64,000 nucleotides of DNA from an uncultured Mycoplasma sp. (GCA_947648205.1 CANSNC010000001.1:147399-211398); one strand, 5' to 3'. Counted from the first letter of the stretch, positions 35,629 through 47,459 are shown. Notes: generated from the sequence alone by a model not told the origin. Numbers and translations are program-made.

Positions 35629-35639
<11 letters not shown>
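34299..35639 (+). CDS. PAPS-reductase-like ATP pyrophosphatase (DndC-like)
   Basis: 446 residues. The PP-loop FSGGKDSTVLLDLVL is near residue 57. Cys pairs occur at EKCCDFVKGG and LGCTACPFG, a layout of the adenylyl-transferring PAPS reductase/DndC group, in which Cys residues hold an Fe-S cluster. PLSLWTNNDVWEYI is a further family block. In mollicutes there is no sulfate assimilation, so a role in sulfur transfer to nucleic acid is more likely than PAPS reduction. It lies 113 bases after the nuclease gene on the same strand. No DndA, DndD or DndE homologue is nearby. The end overlaps the convergent small regulator by 11 bases. Confidence 0.75.
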
Positions 35640-36017
<378 letters not shown>

Positions 36018-36174
36018 TTATAAAAATTGATTTTTAAAAATTATTAATGAAATTAATATAACTATCTTATTGTAAATGCAAATATTAATTTATATAGAAT
36101 TAATTAAATATTTTTATCATAGTTTAAAATTGGAGTTTAAAATTTACATATTATACAAAGGTTATGGTAATTTT

Positions 36175-36654
36175 ATGACAAAGATATTGATTATTTCTGA
36201 TACACATGGTGATAAAAAAGTATTTTTAGATGTAATTAATTATGAAAATCCTAATTATGTTATTCATGCAGGTGATTATGAGGTAGATGTTGCTTTCATT
36301 TCAAGGAATGTTGATTTTTTTGTTAAAGGAAATTGTGATTATGAAGGAGATCCAATTAAATTATTTAATATTGATGGAATTAATTTCTTTTTAACACATG
36401 GAAATCAATTTTCAATTTTTAAGGGATCAATTTCAAAACAAATAATTAAAACTGCAAAAATGTATAGAGCTAATGTTGCAATTACAGGTCATACACATAA
36501 AGAAGAAATTGAAAAAGAAGATGAAATTTTAAGAATTAATCCAGGATCATTAATTAGACCAAGAAATTCTAGAGGAATTCCAACTTATGCAATTTTAAAT
36601 ATAAGTAATGGAGAAATTGCAAATTATGAATTAAAAGAATGAAATCCTATTTAA
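36175..36654 (+). CDS. YfcE/MJ0936-type metallophosphoesterase
   Basis: 159 residues. Metal-binding blocks are IISDTHGD, IHAGDYE, VKGNCD, LTHGN and ITGHTH. PGSLIRPR is the usual C-terminal signature. The ATG at 36175 is chosen since it begins the conserved TKILIISD segment and AAAGG lies upstream. The stop is reached through a UGA Trp and overlaps rimI by eight bases. Confidence 0.9.
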
Positions 36655-37069
36655 GATTTCATTCCATAACATATGCATTACTTTTGTCATTGTAATAATT
36701 TTTTCTTAAATGGATTAATTTAAATCCATTTTTTTTATAGAATTCAATAGTATCATCTCTATCACTAACTTCAATTGATATTTTTCTATTGTATTCTTTT
36801 TTTATACTTTCAATAATTTTAGTTGCAATTTGTTTTTTTCTATAATTTTTATCAACAAATATTTTATAAATTTCTATACATTCATCTGCAATAAATATTA
36901 TTGAATATGCTACAAGGATATCATATTCTTTTGCTACAATTATTTTAAAATTATCATTATTATTAAAATTATTTAATTCATTATATGAATAATTATTGTT
37001 TGGAAAATTTATTAATTCTATTTCTTGTATTTTTTTAATATCATTATCATTAATTTTAGTTTTCAACAT
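36647..37069 (-). CDS. rimI: GNAT acetyltransferase, probable RimI
   Basis: 140 residues with the GNAT acetyl-CoA site YRKKQIATKII and ISIEVSDRDDTIEFYKKNGF. It lies directly after tsaB as in the common tsaB-rimI order, so an N-terminal or ribosomal-protein alanine acetyltransferase is likely. The last five residues are read through UGA. Confidence 0.8.
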
Positions 37070-37070
37070 A

Positions 37071-37634
37071 TTAGACTGAATCCTTTATATATAAAGGTGT
37101 AATTTTGTTTACCTTATTAAAACTATGTTTTATATAATTTCATTTATCAAACATAGCTTGTTTTTGACTACAATCTATAATTGAATAAAACTTGTGTTTT
37201 TTTATAAAATTATTTTTTTCAAATTCAAAATCACTATTTTCTAAAATACAAATAGGTTTTATTACACCATTTTCAACTTTTTGAACATATCATTTTGAAC
37301 TTTTAGCATCAAGATATGAAAAACAATTAATGTTATTAACATTTCATAAACATGTATTTATTTCATATAAATTAATATTAGATGATATTTTTCAAACATT
37401 TGCTAAAATAGCTATTAATTTAATTGATGTAAATGAACCTGGACCATTAATGATATAAAGATTTTGAATTGAAAATTTATCTATATTATTTTTATTTAAA
37501 AAATCATTTATTGAAGGAATTAATATTTTTGTTAAATTTTTATTTTGAATAACAAAAAATGTATCTACAATACTTTTATTATTAATTAATCCTATTTCTA
37601 AATAGTTTAATGAACAATCAATTATTAAATCCAT
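37071..37634 (-). CDS. tsaB: tRNA threonylcarbamoyladenosine protein TsaB
   Basis: 187 residues, with the N-terminal actin-like motif LIIDCSLNYLEIGLI and the signature INGPGSFTSIKLI. It forms the scaffold for TsaD in t6A37 synthesis. It is somewhat short, with a reduced second domain. It starts six bases after the rluD-family stop and ends one base before rimI. Confidence 0.85.
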
Positions 37635-37640
37635 AATTAT

Positions 37641-38552
37641 TTACCCATTCTTTTTTATATAATCATTAAATTCTTTTGGCAAATCAATACTTACACTAAT
37701 CAATTTATTGCTTATTGGATTAATAAATTTTATTTTATTAGCAACTAAGTACTGTCCATATTTTGTTGTGTTTTTACTTACACCATATATTGGATCATTA
37801 ATAACATTATGCTTAATATATTTAGCATGAACTCTTATTTGATGAGTTCTTCCTGTTTTAATTTTTATTTCTACTAAACAAAATTTTTCATATTGTTTTA
37901 ATAGTGTAAAACTTGAAAAAGAATCTTTTGCATCAGAATCAGTACTAACTTCTCTTTTGTTTGTGCCATCAATTCTTTTAATTGGAGCATCAACATCTAA
38001 TTGCTTGCTTTCTAAATTCCCAAATAGCAAGGCAGTATAAGTTTTTTCTACTTTATTGTCTTTGAATAGATTAACCATTTTTTGATAAGTTAAATCATCC
38101 TTGGCAACTACAATAAGACCTGATGTATCTTTATCTAATCTATGACAGATCCCCATTCTAATATTATCTATTTTGCTATTAATATTATTTTTAGAAATAT
38201 GATATTTGATTATGTTAGCTAAAGTATTTGTTTCATTAAAAGTTGTTGGATGTACCATTATTCCACTATCTTTATTTACTATGAATAAATATTCATCTTC
38301 ATATACTATTTCTAGATTGCTATTAAATGGTTTTATGGAAAAATTTATTTCATTTTTAGTATTTTCTTTTTTTGAATTAATTTTATTAATCTCAATTTTA
38401 TCTACTAAAGGATTAATTAATTGATTATTTTTATTAATAATTTTGTTATTAACTTTTACACAACCATTAGAAATTAATTTTTGTGCTTCTGTTCTTGGTA
38501 TATTTGATATTTTTGCTAAATGCATATCAATTCTAATTTTTTGTATTTCCAT
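37641..38552 (-). CDS. rluD: RluA/RluD-family pseudouridine synthase
   Basis: 303 residues. An N-terminal S4 domain (RTEAQKLISNGCVKVN) precedes the catalytic block GICHRLDKDTSGLIVVAKDD, with the Asp nucleophile in HRLDKDTSG. KTGRTHQIRVH is the C-terminal signature. The ATG at 38552 begins the conserved S4 helix and lies inside the end of lspA; an ATG at 38564 is possible. Which rRNA uridine it modifies is unknown. Confidence 0.88.
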   Translation of the reverse strand: MEIQKIRIDMHLAKISNIPRTEAQKLISNGCVKVNNKIINKNNQLINPLVDKIEINKINSKKENTKNEINFSIKPFNSNLEIVYEDEYLFIVNKDSGIMVHPTTFNETNTLANIIKYHISKNNINSKIDNIRMGICHRLDKDTSGLIVVAKDDLTYQKMVNLFKDNKVEKTYTALLFGNLESKQLDVDAPIKRIDGTNKREVSTDSDAKDSFSSFTLLKQYEKFCLVEIKIKTGRTHQIRVHAKYIKHNVINDPIYGVSKNTTKYGQYLVANKIKFINPISNKLISVSIDLPKEFNDYIKKNG

Positions 38553-39300
38553 CTTTAGAACCATTCTTTTTTTGTTTAGAAAGAAATTCTTGTATTTTTG
38601 CACTATTTTCTTTTTTGATATTATCTTTTTCAGCTTCGCTTAGCACTTTATCTGTATTTTGATTTAACTTTGATTTATTTTTTCTATCTTCACTATCATT
38701 AATTCATTCTTTAAAAAATTGAACAACAAGTGATATTCCAATAACAATTACACCTACAATTACAGTAACATCAGGAAAATTAAATATTGCTGAACCTTTG
38801 ATAAAAGAAAATTGTAAATAATCTACTACTGCATTTTCTCCATTAATTTGTAAATGTGTATAGTTATCAAATAAACTTCTATCAATTATGTTAGATAATC
38901 CACCAGTTAATACCAATGATAAACCTATATCAATTGAAATAGATTTAGTAAATAGTAGAAAAGCAATTGAAATAATAATTGGTAATGATTGAACAAAATA
39001 AACCACACCACTGCTTACATCACTTAAACCACTAAATGCTATACCAGTATTACCGATAATATATATATCTAAAAAACCAGGCATTAGTTGATAAGATTGT
39101 GTTGTACTATTCAACATTATATTTCTTAGCACAAAGGATATAGTAAAAACAATTAAACTTACTACTAAAAAAATTATTGCTTTTCAAATGATATATTTTG
39201 ATCTATATAGTTTTTTGACATGATTTGCAAAATCTACAAAAACATTTTTCATTTCTGTTTTTTGCAAATCATTATCTTTATTAACAATTATTTTTTCCAT
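38533..39300 (-). CDS. lspA: Signal peptidase II with polar N- and C-terminal extensions
   Basis: Cleaves lipoprotein signal peptides at the lipobox Cys; it serves the three lipoproteins in this window. 255 residues, against about 160 usually. The core has NTGIAFSG, GGLSNIIDR, VVDYLQF and NFPDVTVI; Asp residues of VVDY and NFPD are the catalytic pair. About 40 hydrophilic residues precede the first helix, and about 55 charged residues follow the last. The start (39300) has SD AGAGGG and overlaps ispH by 20 bases. Confidence 0.92.
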
Positions 39301-40183
39301 TTTGCCCTCTTATGTATTCTTCTAATTTTGTAATAATTGAATTTGTAACTCAAGTTGGAGTTGAACATCCAGAAGTTATACCAACATGTTTTTTGTTGAT
39401 AAATCAATTATAATCAATTTCACTTAAATCACTTACCAAATATGTTTCAACATTTTTTTTAATTCCCATCTGACACAATTTATTTGTATTGTTTGATTTT
39501 TTATCACCAACTACTAATAATAAATCTATTGTATCATCCATATTTATAACAGCTTCTTGTCTTTCTTTTGCAGCATTGCAAATGTCATTTTTAAACTCAA
39601 TATTTTTATATTTTATTTTAAGTATTTTCACTATGTCATAAAATTCATAAATTGATATTGTTGTTTGATTTGTTACAAATATTTTATTATTTGGATCAAT
39701 TACTATTTTATCAATATCATTAATATCAGAAACAAATTGTATTGATTGATGTAAAGAAAGTATACTATTGCTTTCTGGATGATTTCTTACTCCAATATAA
39801 ATGATTTGATAACCATTCTTTATCTTTTCTTTTATTAATTTTTGAACATTTGTTACATAAATGCATGTAGCATCATATACTTCTAATCCAATATTTCTTG
39901 CATATTCAATAACTTTTGGATTTGTTCCATGAGCACTAAAAATAACAATAGGATTTTTGCTCTTATCTATGTTATTTATAATTTCTTCTCTTGAAATATG
40001 TAAGTCATCTATTGTTTTGATTGATAATTTTTCAATGTCTTCAATCATATTTTTATTATGAACTAATCATCCAATTAAATATATTTCTCTATTAGGATTT
40101 TCTTTAGCAACTTTTCTGCAAAGAGCTCAAGCATCCACAACACCTTTGCAAAACCCTCTAGGTGTTATTTTTGTTAATTTCAT
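39281..40183 (-). CDS. ispH: 4-hydroxy-3-methylbut-2-enyl diphosphate reductase
   Basis: Last enzyme of the MEP isoprenoid pathway, giving IPP and DMAPP. 300 residues. The three Fe-S cysteines are in TPRGFCKGV (residue 12), YDATCIYV (about 107) and NDICNAAKERQEA (about 202). SAHGTNP and ITSGCSTPTWV are other family blocks. The N-terminal 45 residues are recovered only by reading UGA as Trp. Most mollicutes lack this pathway; no other MEP gene is in the window. The product fits the need of MiaA for DMAPP. It is the first gene of an ispH-lspA-rluD-tsaB-rimI run. Confidence 0.94.
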
Positions 40184-40263
40184 ATTTTTCCAACACCTTA
40201 ATAATAGAATGTAAAAATTATAATATATAATGTTTAAACATAATTATTTAGGAGAATTATATT

Positions 40264-40761
40264 ATGGCAAATTTAATAAGCGAAAAATTAAAACTAGAAA
40301 ATAAAAAATTATTGGTTGGAGAAAAAGCTCCTGATTTTAAATTAACTAATAAAGATTTAGATGATGTTTCATTAAGCGATTTTGCAAATAAAAAAATTAA
40401 AATTATTTCTTGTTTCCCATCAATTGATACAGGTGTATGTGAAGCTCAAACAAAAAAATTTAATGAATTATTTTCAGAAAATAGTGATGTTGTTGTTTTA
40501 AATGTTAGTGCAGACTTACCCTTTGCACAAGGTAGATGATGTGGAAATAGTGGTTTAGATAATGTAATCACATTATCAGATTATAAAAATCATTCATTTG
40601 CTAAAGACTATGGTGTTCATATAGCAAATTTTTGTTTAATTTATAGATCAGTATTTGTATTAGATGAAAATAATAAAATTGCATATGTACAATTTGCAAA
40701 ATCTATTACTGAACCTTTAAATTTTGATGAAATTAAAGATTTTGTTAATACCTTAATTTAA
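40264..40761 (+). CDS. tpx: Thiol peroxidase Tpx
   Basis: Atypical 2-Cys peroxiredoxin, 165 residues. The peroxidatic Cys is at residue 59 in PSIDTGVCEAQT and the resolving Cys at 93 in GRWCGNSG (Trp from UGA where Phe is usual). It is divergent from ispH; SD TAGGAGA, with a TATAAT box near 40219. Confidence 0.94.
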
Positions 40762-40929
40762 TATAAACATTTATTATAGAAATCATTTTTAAAATAATTA
40801 TTTTTTAAAATTAATATTTAATAGTATTATATTAGATATTAATTTTTATATATTGCATTAAATATAAATTTGAATAATAATATATAATATTATAGTTATG
40901 TCTTACTATGTTTTAGATAGGTAATTGTT

Positions 40930-41811
40930 ATGAGTATAAAGAAGAAAACATTATTTTTATTAAGTTGTGTTCCAGTAATAGGATTTTCTGTATCATTAAT
41001 AGCAACAAGTTGTAGTCAAACAATAAATAGTACTCAAGGTAAACTTGTTACTAAAAATTTTGCTTCAGAAATGTACACAAAATTAAATGGTTCTGGCACA
41101 TCAATTGAATCATTAGCATATGGATCAAATTACAATGATGGTAATTATGTTTTTGTTTATGGAACAACAGCTGATGCATCATTTAGAAATTTTTTATATG
41201 GACCAAATGGTAATGATGGTACTGGAAATGATAAAAAGGATGAATTGAATTTTTCATCAAGTGTTTTTATTCAAAACTTCTTTGATTATAATTCATTGGG
41301 TAATGGTCAATTGCTAAACTATAGTGTTAGTTTAATATTGTATGTTGATGTTGCTCCATATAATGGTAATGCTGGATTGAACAACAATGGATTAGATGGA
41401 ATAAATTCTCCTTTTGATAAATACACATTAGATGAAGTAATAGCTGAAGCAAATGGAGACATTGCAAATAAATATGATGCTAAAACATTACCTGAATCAT
41501 ACCGTTATAAAGTTAATACATATAAAAGAATTGATGAACAGGCAAAAGTATATAGAGAATTTATTGCATATATTAAATCAATTAGACCAAATGGATCTTT
41601 TGCAGATACTTCTGGAATGATAGCATTTAGAAAAAAGACAACCCCTCAAAAATTAGATGCAAGTGATGCTTCATATGACTCACTTGTAAGTTATTATACA
41701 AAGGGAGCAAATATTAGTGGTGGTTCAGGAGACACTGGTGGTGGTGACACTGGCAGTGGTGACACAGGTGGAAAAGAATCTAATAATACTAATTTAATTA
41801 ACCATAATTAA
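40930..41811 (+). CDS. Surface lipoprotein with Gly-Asp-Thr repeat tail
   Basis: 293 residues. Signal peptide with lipobox IATSC, acylated Cys at residue 28. The mature protein is Asn/Asp/Gly/Ser/Tyr-rich, without known catalytic motifs. Near the C-terminus are short tandem units of GDTGG/GDTGS. It is monocistronic: promoter-like A+T region before, terminator after. Paralogy with the 19.9-kb lipoprotein was not evident by eye. Confidence 0.82.
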   Translation: MSIKKKTLFLLSCVPVIGFSVSLIATSCSQTINSTQGKLVTKNFASEMYTKLNGSGTSIESLAYGSNYNDGNYVFVYGTTADASFRNFLYGPNGNDGTGNDKKDELNFSSSVFIQNFFDYNSLGNGQLLNYSVSLILYVDVAPYNGNAGLNNNGLDGINSPFDKYTLDEVIAEANGDIANKYDAKTLPESYRYKVNTYKRIDEQAKVYREFIAYIKSIRPNGSFADTSGMIAFRKKTTPQKLDASDASYDSLVSYYTKGANISGGSGDTGGGDTGSGDTGGKESNNTNLINHN

Positions 41812-41813
41812 TT

Positions 41814-41843
41814 AACCATAATTCTTTAATTATGGTTTTTTTA
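41814..41843 (+). terminator. Terminator after the lipoprotein
   Basis: A 10-bp perfect stem (41814-41823 with 41828-41837) with a four-base loop and a T-run. The left arm sequence also occurs as a direct repeat across the lipoprotein stop codon (41800-41810). Confidence 0.88.
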
Positions 41844-41920
41844 TTTATATTTTGTAAGAATAAATGCATTGAATAAAACAATACAAATATTAAAAAATCA
41901 ACATATTTAATTTATTGGAA

Positions 41921-41950
41921 TATAATTCAAGAGTAAAGTACTCTTTTTAT
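41921..41950 (+). promoter_or_regulatory. ptsG -10 box followed directly by a terminator-like hairpin
   Basis: TATAAT at 41921-41926, then a 7-bp perfect stem (41929-41935 with 41939-41945) with a three-base loop and four or more T. The hairpin would lie at the very 5' end of the ptsG message, 80 bases before its ATG. Confidence 0.45.
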
Positions 41951-42028
41951 AAAAATAAATCAATGATAATTTATAGTTTTAATCAAGAGAATATGTTCAG
42001 CTTTACAAAATAAAAGAAAGGGGAAAAT

Positions 42029-44587
42029 ATGAACACAAGTTTACAAAAATTTGGTATTAAATTTAAAAACTTCTTTGGTTCAAAAAAAGAAAAAAAGAAT
42101 TCTGGTTCTGCCAGAGAATTTATTGCTAAATTATCTCGTGGACTAATGCTTCCTATTGCAATGCTTCCAATCGCTGGAATTTTTCTTGGTGTTGGTTCTG
42201 CAATTGTTAATAATGCAGGCAATGATGCTGGATTAATGTTATTTGGAAACTTCTTAAAAGTTCCAGGTGATGTTATTTTTGGTGCATTACCAGTATTATT
42301 TGCAATTGCCATTGCCATTGCATTCACCAAGGATGCAGGTCCTGCTGCTTTGTCAGCTCTTATTGGGTTTCTAGTCTTTGCTGGTCTTCAATCTGCATTA
42401 ATTCAACCAGTGAATGATAATTCAGGTAATCTTTTAGGATATAATTTACTTTTTTATGGACCAGGTGCTTTAGGAAATGCAAATTTTGGTTTGCCTAAAT
42501 CATTATTTGGTTCAGTATTGGGTATTAACCAATTACAAACATCAGTATTTGGTGGATTTATAGTTGGTTTTACAGTAGCGTTTTTATATAATAAATTTAA
42601 AAACATACAATTGCCACAAGTAATTGGTTTCTTTAATGGAGTAAGATTTATTCCAATAGTTACATTTCTTGCTTTATTTCCAATTACATTAATAGTTTTA
42701 ATTATTTGACCATTAATTGGAACATTATTTGGTATTATTGGTGGAGCATTAGGTGGAAACATGTATGGATTTAACTCTTTCATTTTTGGATATATTGAAA
42801 GAGCATTGGTTCCGTTTGGATTACACCATGCATTCTATTCGCCATTATGATATTCAAATGTTGGTGGGGAATTAAACTTAAATGCAGATGCAATTACTTC
42901 AGGTGGTGTTGCATTAGCAATTAATGGTACACAAGCAACTTGATTACAAATTGCTCAACAACTTGGTGGATATGCTGGTGGTGCTCAAGCAGGATCAATT
43001 GCTGGTGATCAAACATTATGAGCATTTGCAAATTCTTATTTAGTTGGTAAACAAGTAGAAATTTTAAATGGTAATGGAGCAATACATACTTTAACTTTCT
43101 CTGACTTAACAGCTTTACAAGGTATAAGTGGTTTACAACCAGCTAACGGGGCAACAGGTGTAAATATTGGTCAATATTTACAAGGAAAATATCCATTTAT
43201 GATGTTTGGACTTCCTGCGGCCGCAATAGCAATGGTTATGGCTGCTCCAAAAGAAAATAGAAAAATGGCAGGTTCAATTATAATTTCAGCTGGATTTACA
43301 TCATTACTAACTGGAATTACTGAACCAATTGAATTTACATTCTTATTCTTAGCTCCATGATTATTCTGAGGAGTTCATGCAATTTTCTGTGCTTTATCAT
43401 TTGGTTTAATGAATTGAATTGGTCTAGCTGCAGCTGCAGCTGGTAACCCAGGATTAGCGCCTCATATTGGTATGACATTCAGTGGTGGATTATTAGATTG
43501 AGTAATTTATGGTGCTATCCAAATTCAATTTGGATCAAACGCTTGATGAGCATTATTAATTGGTTTAGCATATGCACCAATTTACTACTTCTTGTTCTAC
43601 TTCTTAATCAAGAAATTTGATATCCATACACCAGGACGTGGTGAAAATACAAGATTATTTAATAAACAAGATTTCTTAAATAAAAATAAAGATAGTAATT
43701 CAAATAATCAACAATTAAATATGAATATTTCTTCAGATCGTGCTTTAGCAATTGAAGTAATTAATGCTTATGGTGGGTTAAGCAATATTAAAAATGTTGA
43801 TGCATGTATTACTAAATTAAGAATTCAAGTTGATAATCAAGATATAGTTGATGGAGATAGATTAACTCAAGAATTAGGAGCACGTGGTGTTATTAAACCA
43901 AGTAAACAATCAGTATATGCTATTTATGGTGCTCAAGCTGATAGAATTAAAAATGAAATTAATGATATCATCTCTGATATTAATGAAAATCCAAAACTAA
44001 ATGATGTTTATTTTGGTGATAATAAAAAATCTAAACCAATTTCACACTCAAAGGATACTACTAGTAATAAACTAGAAGTAAGTGATGAAAAGATAATTAT
44101 TAAATCACCACTTGATGGAACTATTGTTCCTATTGAAGAAGTTCCAGATGAAACATTTTCTAAATCAATAATGGGACAAGGTATTGCTATACTTCCAAAA
44201 AATGGTAATTTATCTTCTCCAATTAGTGGAAAAATGTCATTAGTATTTGATACTGGTCATGCATATACTTTTGAATCTAAAAAAGGAACACAAATTTTAG
44301 TTCATATTGGAATTGATTCTATTAATTTAAAAGATAAAGATGGTAAAGAATTAAAACCGTTTACACCAAAAGTGAAAACAAATGATTCAGTAAAAATGGG
44401 AGATGCAATTGCTACATTTAAAGTTGCACAAATTAAAGAACATGCAAAATCTTTAATTACACCTATTATTGTTTTAGATGAATCACTAAAAGGTAGAAAT
44501 GTTAAGATATTAAAAACAAGTGGCCAAATAGAAAAAGGTCAACCATTAATTGAAGTTGCTCCAAAAAAGCAAGATGGTAAGAATTAG
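42029..44587 (+). CDS. ptsG: Glucose PTS permease EIICBA
   Basis: 852 residues with the EIIC membrane domain first (about 1-540; conserved [20 protein letters not shown] and the [23 protein letters not shown] loop), then EIIB (Cys at about 593 in [11 protein letters not shown]), then EIIA (His at about 759 in ILVHIGIDS). Imports and phosphorylates glucose or a related sugar. UGA encodes Trp at 42707, 42848 and others. A 15-residue basic N-terminal leader precedes the first helix. SD AAAGGGG. The next membrane protein gene starts eight bases later. Confidence 0.94.
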
Positions 44588-44595
44588 GAGGATAT

Positions 44596-45261
44596 ATGAA
44601 TAACAAAAGATCTAGTAATTCTTTTAATAAATTGTTTTTTATATTATCAATGGTTTGAGTTGGAGTAGCTTTATTATCAACATTTCTATTTTTAGGTGCA
44701 TCTTTAGTTACTAAAGATTTATTAAATATCACTATGAATAGTGGAACAACAAATATGCCTGGAAACTTAGGTTTAAGTAATTTTGATACACCTAATGCAA
44801 AGTTAAGTGGAATAGGAATTGCTGCAGTATTCTTTTTAGTAATTGCATTAATTTCTTCAATAGTTTTAATTGTATTATTTGCTAAATTTCAACCAAATTT
44901 TATTAGTAAAACATATTTCTATTGAACAATTGGTATAACATTGTTTGTATTAATATTTACAACTATAATTGCATTTTTAGGTAGTCCATGAAATAGAGAT
45001 GAAGCTATAGCAATGGTATCAGGTGTTACTACTGGTAAAAAACCTATTATTGCAAATATGATTACTGTTAATATAAATAACTCAACGAATAAAGTTTCAT
45101 ATAGTTTAGGTGGCGGAGCAATTTCTATATTATTAGTAGATATTGTATTTGTTTGCGGAATAATAGTTTCTATTGCAAATTTAATTGCAAGATATGTAAA
45201 AGCAAACAAGAATGTTGAAAATTTATCTGAAATTAATATTGATCAATTAAACTTACAATAA
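44596..45261 (+). CDS. Membrane protein, four predicted helices
   Basis: 221 residues, unknown family. Hydrophobic helices lie near residues 12-35, 73-96, 108-128 and 175-200. A long extracellular or cytoplasmic loop follows the first helix. SD TAGGAGG eight bases upstream; it is likely cotranscribed with ptsG and ends at a terminator. No channel or enzyme motif was seen. Confidence 0.72.
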
Positions 45262-45270
45262 TTTGTTAAA

Positions 45271-45301
45271 AAACATAAGAGTAAATCTTATGTTTTTTTT
45301 A
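45271..45301 (+). terminator. Terminator of the ptsG unit
   Basis: A 10-bp perfect stem (45271-45280 with 45286-45295) with a five-base loop and eight T. Confidence 0.9.
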
Positions 45302-45346
45302 TTTGAATAACTTTTATAATTTATTTAGTTCTAGATGGAGGCAATA

Positions 45347-46240
45347 ATGAATAATATATCAGTTAAAGTGTTTAATGATACATTTAAATTAGAGAAAGTA
45401 ACTACTGAAACATCTAAACAATTATTTGTTTTACTTGAAAATAATAGAGAAGATTTATTTAATTTTCAATTAGATATGAGTTTAATAGAGTCAAAAAATG
45501 AATTTGATGAGTTAATAAAGAAGGCAAAAGAATTTTTTATAATTTTTAAAAATGATAAATTAATAGGATGTGTTTATATAAAGAAGTGAGGCATTCATGA
45601 TGAATTGTCATTTTGATTAGATAAAGATTATAGAGAAAATAAAATATTTACTGAATTATTATCATTATTTATAAAATCATATGTTTACACTAATAATGCT
45701 GACATTATAATATGAGCTGCAAGAAATAAAGCTATTGTTAGTAAAAAATTAGCAAAGAAATTAGGATTTAAAACAGGATTTAGATACAATAGTAAAATAA
45801 TTGAATTTGATCAAAAGAAAGTTGTTCCTGCAGTTTATTTTTATAAATTATATAACACATCCATTGAACAGTTATTAGATACATTAGAAATTAAGGATAA
45901 TTTATTAAGAGACTTAGAAACATTTTGTATTGATCTTGCTGATTATACATTTAAAAGAAATGACTTCTTTATTAATACTGATTATGGATATTATTACTGA
46001 AGTGGATTAGATGTGTGTGAGGATTTAAAGGAAGTATATTTTGTAAATGCTTCAAAAGCAAAATCTGTTTATAAAAAGATAATTAAAAAAATAAGTAATG
46101 TTGAAGAATATTTAAATTTATATAATAGTTGCAAAACATTTTATATAGTCTATCATAGTGCATTTAATTCATTCTCAATTATGTTTTTATTACCTAACAA
46201 AAAAACTGAATGAATACATTTCAACAATGCGATTATTTAA
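45347..46240 (+). CDS. GNAT-type acetyltransferase with extra C-terminal domain
   Basis: 297 residues (UGA as Trp). Residues 1-165 resemble RimJ/RimL-type GNAT proteins: an acceptor segment, LSFWLDKDYRENKIFTELL (an acetyl-CoA site variant), then IIIWAARNKAIVSKKLAKKL and GFKTGFR. The C-terminal 130 residues are not assigned. The ATG at 45347 is chosen for GGAGG six bases upstream; an ATG at 45335 would precede that SD. Confidence 0.65.
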
Positions 46241-46254
46241 TATAAAATATTGTT

Positions 46255-46617
46255 ATGAAAGTTTATAATATTTTGAATTATTTATTTGTGTTAAATAGTG
46301 CTACAGATAATAGTGGTGTCTATGGTGGTGCTCAGCATTGAGTATATTATTTAATTGGTGCTATATTTTTAATTTTGGCTATATTGTGTGCTTATGTTGC
46401 CTATAGATGAAGACATTCTAGAGAAGAGGCTCAAAATTACAATTATAACTATAATGAATTTATTAGATTTTGACAATTAAATAAATTTGCATTTATGATT
46501 TGTTTGACAGTAGTCTTGTTTTTGTGTGCGATAATATTCTTTTTAATGAATAGTGTTTTTTTAAAAAATCCTTCAACAAGTAACCAAACACAAACAATTT
46601 TAGAATCAATATTATAA
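46255..46617 (+). CDS. Small membrane protein, two helices
   Basis: 120 residues, seen only with UGA as Trp. Two hydrophobic segments (about residues 33-53 and 80-103) are separated by a Tyr/Asn-rich basic loop (RWRHSREEAQNYNYNYN). The N-terminus has a short hydrophobic stretch. Unknown function. It starts 14 bases after the GNAT gene and ends at a terminator. Confidence 0.65.
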
Positions 46618-46631
46618 TAAAACTAATGTAT

Positions 46632-46660
46632 ATCACTATTTTAATTGATAGTGATTTTTA
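46632..46660 (+). terminator. Terminator after the small membrane protein
   Basis: An 8-bp perfect stem (46632-46639 with 46648-46655) and following T. Confidence 0.75.
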
Positions 46661-46732
46661 ATTTTTGTATGTCACTTGCTTATTGAAAATAGCAGGTATA
46701 TAATATTTTTACTTTTAGGAAATATATTAGAT

Positions 46733-47443
46733 ATGAAAAGAAAACATAAAAGACTAGTTTCAATGATGGCTTGCTTTTCTGTGTTTCCAATATCAATAGT
46801 TTTGGGAATACAAAGTAATTTACATTGAGAACAAACAAACAAAAGACCAACATGAGATACAGAAATTGATGTTGATAGTCAAATGCCACAAGAACCAGCT
46901 ACCAAACCAGCTGAGTCTACAAATGAATCAAAATTTGAATGAAATATAAAACCTGATTCATTAGATTCAAAAGCACATTCAAAAGAAAATGCCTTAAAAG
47001 TAGAATCTAAATATAATGCATATGATTATAATGATTCCAATGTAAGTATTGGTGAATTATCAGACAGAAGTTATTATTTAGAATTACAAACTTATAAAAA
47101 ATTATATAATTTTGAATTTAGACAAAAATTCTTTAGTTTTAATTTAAGTTTGGACTATTTGACAACTTTAACTAATGGATATTATCCATATTCAAATATT
47201 AAAGAAGCATTTGAATATTTTGGACTAACAGTGTCTATGAACTATTATGGACAAGTTGTATCAAATTTTAAACCAATAAATATTGATAATATTGTTTACT
47301 TATTTTTGAACACTACAGTTCCTATAGAAAATAAAGGTGATTATATATTTGAATTAGAACTTGATAAAAATGGAATTCAATATAAAAATCATGGTAATAA
47401 CTATTATGGTTATTTAATAAAGGTTGAATTATCAAAAATATAA
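46733..47443 (+). CDS. Putative secreted protein
   Basis: 236 residues with a signal-like N-terminus (MKRKHKRLVSMMACFSVFP, then ISIVLGIQS). A lipobox is not convincing: the only Cys, at residue 14, precedes most of the hydrophobic core. A Pro/Glu/Ser/Thr-rich segment follows, then a Tyr/Asn/Phe-rich region from residue 100 on. No known domain. Monocistronic with a terminator. Confidence 0.65.
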
Positions 47444-47459
47444 AATATGAATATAGAAA

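Noticed and set aside
36637..36664. Ten-base inverted repeat where the phosphoesterase and rimI genes converge
   Set aside because: It lies within both coding ends and has no T-run, so a terminator is not supported.
42454..42783. Minus-strand open frame inside ptsG (and a similar one at 41983-42330)
   Set aside because: Antisense shadows of a strongly conserved permease; composition mirrors the plus frame.
43217..43224. GC-only octamer (NotI-type site) in a very A+T-rich region
   Set aside because: It encodes ordinary PAAA residues of EIIC and is explained by codon chance.
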